The notes beneath the pieces were generated by a model. It ran no database searches, was not told where the DNA came from, and saw nothing but the letters and a program-made list of their open reading frames with translations. 64,000 bases of DNA from Saccharospirillaceae bacterium. Its GTDB lineage: Bacteria; Pseudomonadota; Gammaproteobacteria; Pseudomonadales; Oceanobacteraceae. Made by a program: the position numbers and the translations under genes. Positions 27,163-36,318 of this stretch are shown piece by piece (position 1 is the first letter of the stretch; each line of letters starts with the position of its first letter). The stretch covers positions 1,364,001 through 1,428,000 of the forward strand of contig JAKVCS010000003.1 in assembly GCA_022448365.1 (NCBI GenBank), given 5' to 3'.

Positions 27163-28704
27163 ATGACGTCACGTCCTACTCCGACTGCACTGATCATCCT
27201 GGATGGCTGGGGCCATCGTGAAGAGACCGAACACAATGCGATCGCCAATGCTTCTACCCCAACCTGGAACCGTTTGTTAGAGCAATATCCAAATGCGCTG
27301 GTACAAACATCGGGTGCTGCGGTGGGTTTGCCAGATGGTCAGATGGGTAATTCGGAAGTGGGTCACATGAACCTCGGTGCCGGACGTATCGTTTATCAGA
27401 ACTATACCCGCATTAACAAAACCATTGCCGACAACGAGCTACGAAATAACGAAGCACTGGTAGCAGCCATGGATAAAGCCATTGCCGCCGACGCAGCGGT
27501 ACACTTTGTTGGTCTGTTATCTCCCGGTGGCGTGCACAGCCATGAGGATCACTTGATCGCATTGCTGGAAATGGCGAAAGCCAAAGGCGTAAAGCGCTCC
27601 AATGTACATGGCATTCTGGATGGGCGTGATATGCCACCTCGTTCCGCCGAACCGTCGATCAAACTGATTGAGGAAAAGCTGGAAGAAGTTGGTAATGGCA
27701 AGCTGGCGACGCTGATTGGACGTTTCTATTCAATGGATCGCGACAACCGCTGGGACCGGGTGGAAGCTGGCTATACCGCCATGACCGAAGGTAAGGCGCC
27801 ATTCACTGCTGCGAATGGCATCGACGCATTACAGGCGGCTTATGACCGCGACGAGAACGACGAATTTGTTCAGGCGACCGTTATTGGTGACGCCGATGCT
27901 CAAGTGAAAGATGGCGATAGCATTATCTTTTTTAACTTTCGGCCGGATCGTGCCCGTGAGCTGACCCGCGCTTTTGTAGAGGGTGCGGACTTCGACGGCT
28001 TTGAACGCACGATCACACCCAAGCTATCCGAATTTGTAATGATGACAGAGTATGCCGCAACCATTCCGGCCAGCTGCGCATTCCCACCGGAAAAACTGGT
28101 TAACGGCATCGGCGAATACGTTTCTAGCCTGGGGCTGAAACAATTACGCATTGCAGAAACCGAAAAATACGCCCACGTCACGTTTTTCTTCTCGGGTGGC
28201 CGCGAAGAACTGTACGAAGGCGAAACCCGTGAGTTAATCCAATCTCCGGATGTCGCGACTTACGATTTACAGCCGGAAATGAGTGCACCTGAAGTCACCG
28301 ACAAACTGGTCGCTGCGATTCGTTCACAAGAATACGACCTGATCATCTGCAACTATGCCAACGGCGATATGGTCGGTCACACCGGGAGTTACGAAGCAAC
28401 TTTGAAAGCAGCTGAGGCCATCGATGCCAGCCTGAAACGCGTTACCGAAGCGTTGCTGGCAGTGGGAGGCGAGTGTCTGATCACCGCCGACCACGGTAAC
28501 GCTGAAATGATGGTGGATGATCAGGGTCGCCCTATGACCCAGCACACCACTGGCCCGGTTGATATGATTTACGTGCATGATCGTGATCAACCGCTGGATC
28601 TTAAACCTGGCCGTCTGTGTGATGTATCCCCGACACTACTGGCTATGATGGGCCTGGAGCAGCCTGCAGAAATGGCCGGTGATACGTTAATCGACTTTTC
28701 CTGA
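27163..28704 (+). CDS. gpmI: 2,3-bisphosphoglycerate-independent phosphoglycerate mutase
   Basis: A 513-residue, Mn-dependent enzyme of the alkaline phosphatase superfamily that interconverts 3- and 2-phosphoglycerate in glycolysis and gluconeogenesis. Motifs are [34 protein letters not shown] with the phosphorylated Ser, [42 protein letters not shown] and ITADHGNAE for metal binding. Full family length. It is the first gene of a rightward run with envC, the S41 protease and the deacetylase. Confidence 0.98.
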   Translation: MTSRPTPTALIILDGWGHREETEHNAIANASTPTWNRLLEQYPNALVQTSGAAVGLPDGQMGNSEVGHMNLGAGRIVYQNYTRINKTIADNELRNNEALVAAMDKAIAADAAVHFVGLLSPGGVHSHEDHLIALLEMAKAKGVKRSNVHGILDGRDMPPRSAEPSIKLIEEKLEEVGNGKLATLIGRFYSMDRDNRWDRVEAGYTAMTEGKAPFTAANGIDALQAAYDRDENDEFVQATVIGDADAQVKDGDSIIFFNFRPDRARELTRAFVEGADFDGFERTITPKLSEFVMMTEYAATIPASCAFPPEKLVNGIGEYVSSLGLKQLRIAETEKYAHVTFFFSGGREELYEGETRELIQSPDVATYDLQPEMSAPEVTDKLVAAIRSQEYDLIICNYANGDMVGHTGSYEATLKAAEAIDASLKRVTEALLAVGGECLITADHGNAEMMVDDQGRPMTQHTTGPVDMIYVHDRDQPLDLKPGRLCDVSPTLLAMMGLEQPAEMAGDTLIDFS

Positions 28705-28728
28705 TACCTTGCTGCAGGGATTCGCACC

Positions 28729-29853
28729 ATGTTCAAATACCCGACGCTTTTACTCACCGCCCTGCTGCTCTGCGGTAAGGCGGTCGCTAATGATGAACAA
28801 CAACTGAGTAATCTGAAGCAGGAAATCAAAAAGCTCGAACAGTGGCTGAACACTGCGCGTGATGAACACAGCCAACTGGATCAGGCGTTACGCAAATCCG
28901 ACCTGGAAATTGCCGAGCTCCTGAAAAAAATTGAACGCACGCGCACCGAGCTTAAGGAGGAGCAATCCCGCCTAAAAAAGCTCCGTCTGGAGCAAAGCCA
29001 GCTCCGTGAACTAAAGCAGCAACATCGACAGCATTTGGGCGAGCAACTGCGCTCGGCGCAAAAACTGGGAGATCAGGGACCGCTGAAGCTGCTGTTGAAT
29101 CAGAACGATCCACAACAAGCACAGCGCATGATGCGCTACTTCGACTACTTCAACGTTGCCCGTATCAAAAATATTCAGCGTTTACTGGCAGAACTGCAGC
29201 ATCTCGACACCATCGCCGAGCAGATATTGCAACAAGAGCGGAAACTGCAACAAAGTGAGAGCCGCCTGCTGAAGCAAAATCGGGCATTAACCACCCGCAA
29301 ACAGGCGCAAAAGAAACTACTCGCCAGTTTATCGAAACAACTTTCCAGCAAAGAGCAACGATTACGGCGTAAACAAACGGACCGGAAACGACTGGAAAAG
29401 TTACTCGGCGAAGTACAGAACCTGATCAGCAATAGCCCCCGTAAGAACGATGAAAGACCTTTTCGTGCCATGAAAGGAAAGTTACCCAGACCGGCCAGCG
29501 GTCGCATCAGCAAAGCATTCGGCAACCGCCGTGATCAGCACGCACGCTGGGATGGCTGGCTGATTAATACTCTGGAAGGACAAAAGGTACGTGCAGTTCA
29601 TCATGGCCGCGTCGTGTTTTCCGACTGGCTGCGTGGTTTTGGTCTGATTACGATTATTGACCACGGTCATGGCTACCTCAGCCTGTACGCTCATAACCAG
29701 ACGCTTTTCCACGACGTGGGTACCTGGGTGAATCAGGGAGATACTCTCGCTCTGTCAGGTATCAATCAAGACAGTGGCAAAGCTAATCTGTATTTTGAAA
29801 TCCGCCACCAGGGACGACCACAGGACCCGGCCGTTTGGCTGAAACGACGCTAA
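28729..29853 (+). CDS. envC: Murein hydrolase activator EnvC
   Basis: A 374-residue periplasmic protein with a signal peptide (residues 1-20), a long coiled coil (about 25-245, e.g. LSNLKQEIKKLEQWLN) and a C-terminal LytM/M23 domain (about 255-372). The LytM zinc site is degenerate: the first motif reads ARWDGWLI rather than an HxGxD, while LSLYAHN is kept. This agrees with EnvC being a catalytically dead activator of AmiA/AmiB amidases at the division site. It lies 24 bp after gpmI and 82 bp before the protease; gpmI-envC-ctp is a common order. Confidence 0.92.
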   Translation: MFKYPTLLLTALLLCGKAVANDEQQLSNLKQEIKKLEQWLNTARDEHSQLDQALRKSDLEIAELLKKIERTRTELKEEQSRLKKLRLEQSQLRELKQQHRQHLGEQLRSAQKLGDQGPLKLLLNQNDPQQAQRMMRYFDYFNVARIKNIQRLLAELQHLDTIAEQILQQERKLQQSESRLLKQNRALTTRKQAQKKLLASLSKQLSSKEQRLRRKQTDRKRLEKLLGEVQNLISNSPRKNDERPFRAMKGKLPRPASGRISKAFGNRRDQHARWDGWLINTLEGQKVRAVHHGRVVFSDWLRGFGLITIIDHGHGYLSLYAHNQTLFHDVGTWVNQGDTLALSGINQDSGKANLYFEIRHQGRPQDPAVWLKRR

Positions 29854-29935
29854 ACACTTCATGACTGGCGAAAGTTTTTCAAGATATGACTTTTGTGCCA
29901 TTCTTCAGGATATTCGTTCTATTTTGAGTTTTTTC

Positions 29936-31348
29936 ATGCCCATGTTTTCAGCGCCGTCCTTAAACCTGATCCGCTCCGTTATTATTGGCCTGGCTCTGGC
30001 CCCGGCCGCTTTCGCAGAGCCACCAGCACAGCAGAACATTGGCCATGAAGTCGAGGTACCGGGGAAACTGCCGCTGCGTGAACTGCGCAACTTCACTGAA
30101 ATCTTTGAGCGCATCCGTACTTCCTATGTTGAGGAAGTGGATGACAAAACGCTGCTGGAATATGCGATTCAGGGCATGCTGACTTCCCTCGACCCACACT
30201 CGGCGTACCTTCAACCGGAGGCATTCAGCGATCTTCAGGAGAATACCTCAGGTAAATTCGGTGGTCTTGGTATTGAAGTGGGTATGGAAGATGGGCTGAT
30301 CCGTGTTGTAACCCCGATTGACGACACACCGGCTCAACGCGTTGGTATTAAAAGTGGCGATCTGATTGTCACTCTTGACGGAGAGGCGGTCATGGGCATG
30401 ACATTAAGTGATGCCGTTGATCGTATGCGCGGTGCGCCCGGCTCCGAAATCACTTTGGAAGTGCGCCGCAAAAATGAGAAAGAACTACTGACATTCACGC
30501 TTGAGCGCGCCGAAATCAAAGTCGCGAGTGTTCGCACAGAAATGCTCAGTGGAGATATCGGCTACGTCCGAATTACCCAATTTCAGGAAAAAACAGGGCC
30601 GGAGCTGAACAAAGCTGTCGAGCAGTGGACCTCTGACGATCAGCCACTGAACGGCATAATTCTCGACATGCGCAATAATCCGGGTGGCGTTCTCGACGCT
30701 GCGGTGGAAGTTGTCGATGCCTTTGTCAGCGAAGGGTTGATTGTCTATACCAAAGGCCGTGCGCAGAATTCCGAATTACGTTTCTCCGCCACCGAACACA
30801 CAGTCGCCGCTGATATTCCCGTGGTCGTACTGATCAATGGCGGCTCAGCTTCTGCATCTGAAATTGTTGCCGGTGCTTTACAGGATCATAAAAGAGCGGT
30901 GATTGTTGGTACCCGTTCGTTCGGTAAAGGCTCAGTACAAAGCGTACTTCCTATTACCAATGATGAAGCAATCAAGCTCACTACGGCACGTTACTTTACC
31001 CCGGATGGTCGTTCGATCCAGGCACACGGTATTGAACCCGATATCCGGGTAGAACAAAGCGAAGTAACACCGTATGAAAATCGTTTCTACAAAGAATCCG
31101 ATCTGCCTGGACACTTGAAAAATTCGGAAGACGACAATGAAGCGTCTGAGCCGCAGACGGAAGATACCGGCGATACCATTGGACCGAATGAGCTACTGAA
31201 AAAAGACTTTCAATTGTACGAAGCTCACACCTTGTTGCGTGGTGTAACGATTTTGTCGCCGACCTCTGGCAAGACTTCCGCAAAACGTTCTGCAACTGAC
31301 AATGGTAAAAACAGCACCCTGTCTGAGGCGAACTCTCAACAACCATGA
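29936..31348 (+). CDS. C-terminal processing peptidase, S41 family
   Basis: A 470-residue periplasmic or membrane-linked serine protease. The start was set at ATG 29936 (MPMFSAPSLNLIRSVIIGL...AFA, a signal peptide); the frame opens further upstream but without signal-like sequence. A PDZ domain (about residues 85-170, GGLGIEVGMEDGLIRVVTPIDDTPA) is followed by the S41 catalytic core, with the Ser in NGGSASASEIVAGALQDH and the Lys in RSFGKGSVQS. It belongs to the CtpA group found after envC in many proteobacteria, which trims peptidoglycan hydrolases or other envelope proteins. Its stop overlaps the next gene by 4 bp. Confidence 0.94.
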   Translation: MPMFSAPSLNLIRSVIIGLALAPAAFAEPPAQQNIGHEVEVPGKLPLRELRNFTEIFERIRTSYVEEVDDKTLLEYAIQGMLTSLDPHSAYLQPEAFSDLQENTSGKFGGLGIEVGMEDGLIRVVTPIDDTPAQRVGIKSGDLIVTLDGEAVMGMTLSDAVDRMRGAPGSEITLEVRRKNEKELLTFTLERAEIKVASVRTEMLSGDIGYVRITQFQEKTGPELNKAVEQWTSDDQPLNGIILDMRNNPGGVLDAAVEVVDAFVSEGLIVYTKGRAQNSELRFSATEHTVAADIPVVVLINGGSASASEIVAGALQDHKRAVIVGTRSFGKGSVQSVLPITNDEAIKLTTARYFTPDGRSIQAHGIEPDIRVEQSEVTPYENRFYKESDLPGHLKNSEDDNEASEPQTEDTGDTIGPNELLKKDFQLYEAHTLLRGVTILSPTSGKTSAKRSATDNGKNSTLSEANSQQP

Positions 31349-32181
31349 TCATGCTCTACCAAAAGCCGGGCTGGCTGCCCGGCTTTTTTTTCGCCTTTTT
31401 CATCGCACTGTTGTCAGCAACCTTTGCCTCTGCAACCGCCGCTGACAACAGCGAAGTGAACCTGATTATTATTATTGATGATATTGGTAATAATAAAAAA
31501 CTGGGACAACGCACGCTGGCATTACCGGGCCCACTCAATCTTGCTTTTCTGCCTCATACACCATTCGCCCGATCATTAGCCAAGCAGGCCCGAAGTCGAG
31601 GCCACAGCATCATGCTGCACTCACCCATGGCAAACAAAAACAACGCGCAATTAGGGCCTGGCGCAATGACCTCAGAGATGAACGAACAACAGTGGCGTCA
31701 AACTCTGCTGGATAACCTTGAGGCCGTGCCATTGGCCAAAGGCGTCAATAATCACATGGGCAGCTTGCTGACAGAAAACCCCAAAGCCATGTCAGTGGTT
31801 ATGCAAACGCTACAACAACAAGGCATGTTCTTTGTTGACAGTCTCACGACAGCCCGCAGCGTTGCTTCTCAACACGCGGCAGCGGCTGGATTACCCTACC
31901 TGACGCGCGATGTTTTTCTTGATCATGTCGTGGCACCAAAGGCAATATCGCGCCAATTCGACAAAGCGGTCAATCTTGCAAAAAGCCGCGGTATTGCGGT
32001 AGTGATAGGCCACCCGTACCCGGAAACACTGGAGTTTCTCGAGGCAAAGTTGAACCATTCGGGCCAACCTCCGATTAAACTCCACAGTGCACATCAATAC
32101 CTGTACGATCGTCTCTGGAACGAGGTACCCGGTCCGTCTTCACGCTATCATCTGAAGCCTTTTAAACAGCCGGATTTGTAA
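31345..32181 (+). CDS. Divergent polysaccharide deacetylase family protein (YibQ-like)
   Basis: A 278-residue exported protein. A signal helix (about residues 11-33) is followed by the divergent polysaccharide deacetylase fold: LIIIIDDIGNNKKLG with tandem Asp, SIMLHSPMANKN, AKGVNNHMGSLLTEN and GIAVVIGHPYPETLEFL. YibQ is the usual neighbour of envC and gpmI in gammaproteobacteria; its substrate is not established. Coupled to the protease gene by ATGA, it closes the gpmI-envC-ctp-yibQ run. Confidence 0.9.
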   Translation: MIMLYQKPGWLPGFFFAFFIALLSATFASATAADNSEVNLIIIIDDIGNNKKLGQRTLALPGPLNLAFLPHTPFARSLAKQARSRGHSIMLHSPMANKNNAQLGPGAMTSEMNEQQWRQTLLDNLEAVPLAKGVNNHMGSLLTENPKAMSVVMQTLQQQGMFFVDSLTTARSVASQHAAAAGLPYLTRDVFLDHVVAPKAISRQFDKAVNLAKSRGIAVVIGHPYPETLEFLEAKLNHSGQPPIKLHSAHQYLYDRLWNEVPGPSSRYHLKPFKQPDL

Positions 32182-32219
32182 ATCCGGTAACGGCAACAGC
32201 CACTGATATCTCAGGCCAG

Positions 32220-32250
32220 AGCCAATCAGTGTCGTGCCGATTGGCTTTTT
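32220..32250 (+). terminator. Terminator after the deacetylase gene
   Basis: AGCCAATC (32220-32227) and GATTGGCT (32239-32246) form an 8-bp stem followed by a T-run (32246-32250). It ends the rightward operon that begins at gpmI. Confidence 0.85.
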
Positions 32251-32335
32251 ATTTGTACCATCGTTCCATTTTAGGTAACCTTTAGCAGGCACTAATAACA
32301 ACATCCTGCAGATAACAACGATGACGAGAATCACC

Positions 32336-32629
32336 ATGCGCAATTCTGTGTTCTGGCTGCTGTGCCTGGTCAGCCCGATGACCCTGGCAACCGACGATTA
32401 CACCATTGAACTTTACGACCTGTATTGCACGTCTTGTCATGCTATTGATGCATCTGGCGCTCCTCAGGCATTTACCGACGAATGGGAAGATGTGCTGGAC
32501 AAAGGCATGGCAGAAACGGTCAACAACGCCATTGCAGGTGTTGGCAATATGCCAGCGATGGGTACTTGTAACGAATGCACGCCAGAAGATATTGAAGCGC
32601 TGGTGCGTTATATGGCGACGGAGAAATAA
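32336..32629 (+). CDS. Cytochrome c5-like monohaem protein
   Basis: A 97-residue periplasmic electron carrier. A signal peptide (MRNSVFWLLCLVSPMTLA) is followed by a single haem site CTSCH. The distal Met ligand is in NMPAMG, followed by the CNEC disulfide pair that is typical of cytochrome c5. The start was set at ATG 32336, with GAGA six bases upstream; an ATG 15 bases earlier is possible. It lies 2 bp before the flavin oxidoreductase, so it is likely its electron acceptor (inference). Confidence 0.88.
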   Translation: MRNSVFWLLCLVSPMTLATDDYTIELYDLYCTSCHAIDASGAPQAFTDEWEDVLDKGMAETVNNAIAGVGNMPAMGTCNECTPEDIEALVRYMATEK

Positions 32630-32631
32630 CC

Positions 32632-34053
32632 ATGAATTTTGATCGTATTCCAATGAGTCGCCGTAACCTGCTGAAAACCGCAGGGATCGGCTTACTGGCA
32701 GGTGGCACAACCACCGCATGCTCTAATCAGGAAAAGAAAGCAGCACCCGCTGGCATCATCGGTAAGGATGGAAGACGCGTATTACCCTGGAGCAACTGGT
32801 CGGGTAACCAGAATTGTCAGCCAAACGAGCGCTGGGTACCTAAAAATGAAGAACAGCTGCTGGATGCCATTCGCAACGCCAACCAGAATATTCGTGCCGT
32901 TGGATCGGGCCATAGCTTCTCCGGTTTAGTGCCTACCAATCAGACTCTGCTCTCTCTGGCTCGCTTGCGAGGTATCGAAAACGTTAATCCGGAAACCATG
33001 GAAGCCGATGTATGGGCCGGCACCCGTTTATCGCAAATTGGTAAGAAGTTGTGGAAACACGATATGTCGATGTTGAACATGTCGGACATCGACTCACAGG
33101 CATTTGGCGGTGCACTGGCAACCTCAACCCACGGTACAGGAAAGGATCTCGGCTCTCTGTCGACCCAGGTCACTCAACTGCGAATTGCTGATGCCGCCGG
33201 TAATATCACCGAATGCTCGCCAAGCAACAACGCCGATCTGTTCAATGCGGCCCGTAACAACCTGGGTGCGCTGGGTATTGTCACTAAAGCCCGCATCAAA
33301 GCCGACAAAGCTTATTATCTGAAAGAACACAGCTGGATGATGTCCAAAGACGAAGGCCTGGAGCGCGCCGAAGAGCTGCGCGACAAGCACCGCCACTATG
33401 AAATGTACGCGCTGCCACACGGCGACTACATGCTGGGCATCAGCCTCGACAAAGTTGAAGAAAAAGACATCCCGACCGAGCAACCAAAAGCCAGTGGCGA
33501 TGCTTATGAAGCTTTCCGGATGTTATCCAATGTCATCGATTACGCTCCGTTTCTGCGCGCCTGGTTAGTGAACATGGGAGCCAGTGGTGTTGAACCGGAA
33601 ACCCGCTACGGTAAATCGTGGGAGATCTACGGCAATCTGCGTGATATCCGTTTTAATGAAATGGAATACACGGTGCCGGCGGAAGTCGGACCACAGTGTT
33701 TACGAGAGATTCTCGACACTATTGAAAAGCAGAATATCCCGGTCGTATTCCCGATCGAAGCACGTTATATCCAGGGTGATGATGTTTGGTTAAGCCCGTT
33801 TTATCAACGTGACGGCTTCGCGATCAGCTGCCATAACTTTCACGATAAAGATTATAAAAAGTATTTTGCTGCGATTGAGCCAATTTTCTGGAAATACGAC
33901 GGCCGACCGCATTGGGGCAAGATTCACACACTGAACGCCAATGAATTTGCCGCCCGCTATGATCGTTTCGATGACTTTAAGCGCATTCGTCAGGAAATGG
34001 ACCCGGATGGTCGTTTCATGAACGATCACCTGCGTTACACACTGGGCGTTTAG
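32632..34053 (+). CDS. Exported FAD-dependent aldonolactone oxidoreductase (ALO/GULO type)
   Basis: A 473-residue flavoprotein of the vanillyl-alcohol oxidase superfamily. The N-terminus carries a Tat signal (SRRNLLKTAGIGLLAGG) with a possible lipid-modified Cys at TTACS. The FAD-binding domain (about residues 70-240) has IRAVGSGHSFSGL, where His is the usual covalent flavin site, and GGALATSTHGTG. The C-terminal domain matches D-arabinono-1,4-lactone oxidase, ending GRPHWGKIHTL and MDPDGRFMNDHLRYTLG. Family members oxidise aldono-lactones (vitamin C-like products) or related sugar acids; the substrate here is unknown. Pairing with the cytochrome suggests a dehydrogenase feeding the respiratory chain rather than a true oxidase. 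Confidence 0.88.
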   Translation: MNFDRIPMSRRNLLKTAGIGLLAGGTTTACSNQEKKAAPAGIIGKDGRRVLPWSNWSGNQNCQPNERWVPKNEEQLLDAIRNANQNIRAVGSGHSFSGLVPTNQTLLSLARLRGIENVNPETMEADVWAGTRLSQIGKKLWKHDMSMLNMSDIDSQAFGGALATSTHGTGKDLGSLSTQVTQLRIADAAGNITECSPSNNADLFNAARNNLGALGIVTKARIKADKAYYLKEHSWMMSKDEGLERAEELRDKHRHYEMYALPHGDYMLGISLDKVEEKDIPTEQPKASGDAYEAFRMLSNVIDYAPFLRAWLVNMGASGVEPETRYGKSWEIYGNLRDIRFNEMEYTVPAEVGPQCLREILDTIEKQNIPVVFPIEARYIQGDDVWLSPFYQRDGFAISCHNFHDKDYKKYFAAIEPIFWKYDGRPHWGKIHTLNANEFAARYDRFDDFKRIRQEMDPDGRFMNDHLRYTLGV

Positions 34054-34193
34054 CTCCAGCATCAGGGGGTAACGCAAAAGGGGTAACGCAAAAAATATGG
34101 AGTTCAAGGTAAAGGATTACCAGTGCACCTGAAATAGGCCATGCTTATTTCATCCAAGGGTAAAATTCGCGTCAACGATTTCACCCTGCTTTC

Positions 34194-34219
34194 AGCGGCC
34201 TTTTGTGGCCGCTTTTTTA
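34194..34219 (+). terminator. Terminator after the aldonolactone oxidoreductase
   Basis: AGCGGCC (34194-34200), 6-base loop, GGCCGCT (34207-34213) and a T-run to 34218. This is 140 bp after the stop codon; the 212-bp stretch between 34054 and 34265 holds no other gene. Confidence 0.88.
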
Positions 34220-34265
34220 TTGCTACCGGTGAAACGGTCAGACAATGACATGCCCACTGAAGACC

Positions 34266-35111
34266 TTATACGGGTTTGCTACTATTACGGTTAATCAGCC
34301 TGAGAGCCAGCAATGCCAGCACCGTAATTATCACCGTTGCCAGAATGACACCACTGCCTTCAGCAACAAACATACTGAATAATTCGAAAGCTCTGGCCAT
34401 GTGCTTAAGATTCAGCGCCAGTACAATCACAATAAATACCAGACACAGACGGAATAACCATTTACCGATTGATTCACTGCTTTTCAGTTTAAATCGGGCC
34501 CAATAAAAGCCAGCCCCCATCAAGCCTCCCCAGGCGATTCCAGCGGCAATATCCATCAGTAGATGCTGCTTCACCAGAACCGTCGATGCCATAATCGTAA
34601 CAGGCATCCAGGCCAGCCATAACATTGGTCGGCCAAATTTAATAAACAATAAAATCCAGCAATATAAATTCAACGATACATGCAGGCTTGGACAATTATT
34701 GTAGTCAGTATCGCTGTACTGTTGGTGGTAAGTGAGCCGTGAAAAAATATCATCCCCGGTGGCGTAATCTTTATCCATATAAACCGGAAAAAACTTGAAA
34801 ATCAGAAACGCCAACGACATGCCAATAATAAAGATACTGGCCCCCCAGAAATAATCGGCCTTGTGTTTAAACAGCAGCATGGGAATCAATACAAAAATAT
34901 ACCCAAGCGTATAAGGGACAATAAACTCCGGAATTAACGGCACCAATGCATCCCACTCGCTGTTGCCGTAAAATGACGTTTCGATATTATGGCCGCGCTG
35001 CCCCCACAGATAACCTACTTCAAAATAGATAAATACCAGGATACCCAGCAATACCCTCTGCCAAACAGGCAAATCCGGGCGCAAATGATTAAACCGGTTT
35101 AACACCATCAT
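34266..35111 (-). CDS. PAP2-superfamily membrane phosphatase/transferase
   Basis: A 281-residue membrane protein with about six helices. The phosphatase motifs of the PAP2/inositolphosphotransferase group are present: CPSLHVSLNLY (about residues 140-150) and KQHLLMDIAAGIAWG (about 185-200). Members dephosphorylate lipid phosphates or transfer head groups; substrate unknown. Start uncertain: the ribosome site AAGGAG touches ATG 35111, so ATG 35108 or GTG 35105 may be the real start. It is divergent from an alpha/beta hydrolase. Confidence 0.82.
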   Translation of the reverse strand: MMVLNRFNHLRPDLPVWQRVLLGILVFIYFEVGYLWGQRGHNIETSFYGNSEWDALVPLIPEFIVPYTLGYIFVLIPMLLFKHKADYFWGASIFIIGMSLAFLIFKFFPVYMDKDYATGDDIFSRLTYHQQYSDTDYNNCPSLHVSLNLYCWILLFIKFGRPMLWLAWMPVTIMASTVLVKQHLLMDIAAGIAWGGLMGAGFYWARFKLKSSESIGKWLFRLCLVFIVIVLALNLKHMARAFELFSMFVAEGSGVILATVIITVLALLALRLINRNSSKPV

Positions 35112-35237
35112 CTCCTTATTGTTCTCACGTCACTCGACAACTTGTCTTACATCACCCGCAGTTCGGCAAGATTGTCCCTGTTCAGGCTGGCGGGGTTGTG
35201 CACAATAACAGTATTCATGAAACTTGGAAGCATAAGC

Positions 35238-36140
35238 ATGTTAATCAACTACTGGCAGAATATCAGTGACCTGATCAACGGTGAGCACTGGGGCCTGTCA
35301 CTAGAAACAGTCAAGCAGCGGCATTGTCTTTCCGATTCTCGTTTCATTGAAATCGATGGTATGCAGGTACATTATCGTGATGTCGGCCATGGTCCGGTGC
35401 TGTTGTGTATTCATGGCATCTTTTCCTCCCTGCATAACTGGCTCGACTGGACCGATATTCTCAGTAATGAATACCGTATTATCAGTCTCGATATGCCGAA
35501 CTTTGGTATCACCGGTGCACACCCAAACGGTGTCACCCAACATCTGTACAGTGATTTCCTGAATGCCTTTACCGCTGCTCTGGATATCCAGCAATGTGCG
35601 ATAGCCGGAAATTCACTGGGTGGCTGGATGAGCTATGAATTCGCTTATCGTTATCCTGAAAAGGTCAGCAAACTGATTCTGATCGACAGTGCCGGATTTC
35701 TGTTTATTCCACCGATGGCGCTGGTTGGTATGGGAGTGCCATTCGCAGGCTGGTCTCTCAATCACACTGCGCTACCCCGCCAACTGGTACATAATCTGGT
35801 GAAAGGAACGTACGCCCAGCCACAGAAACTGACAGACACCATACTGGATCGTTATTACGACATGATGCGACGCCCGGGAAATCGCCAGGCAGGCACCAGA
35901 GTTATTACCTATATCCGTAATCACATCGGCTTCGATACTTCTTACCTTGCGCAGATTCAACAACCCACACTGGTGATGTGGGGCAAACAGGACAAATGGA
36001 TTCCAGCCAGCCACCTGCAAAAATTTACTGACCGCATTCCAGGCGCCGAAGCCATTATGTATGACAACTGTGGTCATTTGCCGATGGAGGAATTGCCGCA
36101 GCAGTCCGCAGCCGATGTCCGAACTTTTTTGCAGAGCTGA
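35238..36140 (+). CDS. Alpha/beta hydrolase
   Basis: A 300-residue alpha/beta-fold hydrolase. LLCIHGIFSSLHNWLDW forms the oxyanion-hole region, GNSLGGW the nucleophile elbow with catalytic Ser, MWGKQDKWIP the acidic region, and NCGHLPMEELP carries the catalytic His. It resembles lipases/esterases of the BioH/LipA-like group; substrate unknown. The start was set at ATG 35238, with GGAAG seven bases upstream; earlier in-frame starts lack ribosome sites. It is divergent from the PAP2 gene with a 126-bp shared upstream region. Confidence 0.87.
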   Translation: MLINYWQNISDLINGEHWGLSLETVKQRHCLSDSRFIEIDGMQVHYRDVGHGPVLLCIHGIFSSLHNWLDWTDILSNEYRIISLDMPNFGITGAHPNGVTQHLYSDFLNAFTAALDIQQCAIAGNSLGGWMSYEFAYRYPEKVSKLILIDSAGFLFIPPMALVGMGVPFAGWSLNHTALPRQLVHNLVKGTYAQPQKLTDTILDRYYDMMRRPGNRQAGTRVITYIRNHIGFDTSYLAQIQQPTLVMWGKQDKWIPASHLQKFTDRIPGAEAIMYDNCGHLPMEELPQQSAADVRTFLQS

Positions 36141-36257
36141 TCGCTAGACGGGAGACCTCTTGATCCCCCACTACCCTGTTCACAAAACACCCCGTAGTAA
36201 ACCCAAAGGAGCGACTTTGCTTTTGGTAACCGCAGAGTTATCGGTTCCGTTTGATTT

Positions 36258-36269
36258 TTGACCAGTCAA
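36258..36269. promoter_or_regulatory. Short palindrome before the BMP-family gene
   Basis: TTGAC (36258-36262), CA, GTCAA (36265-36269), a perfect dyad 50 bp before the next start. It looks like a half-overlapping operator of TetR or GntR type (TTGACCA is also one RutR half site), but no regulator gene is adjacent and the match is short. Confidence 0.35.
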
Positions 36270-36318
36270 TCAGGAAAATGTGCCGACTATTTTTTGTACT
36301 TTGATTTGTAGGTTACCA

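Noticed and set aside
36258-36269. RutR operator before the BMP-family gene
   Set aside because: Only one full half site (TTGACCA) is present and the second half overlaps it; spacing does not match the known operator, so only a generic palindrome is reported.
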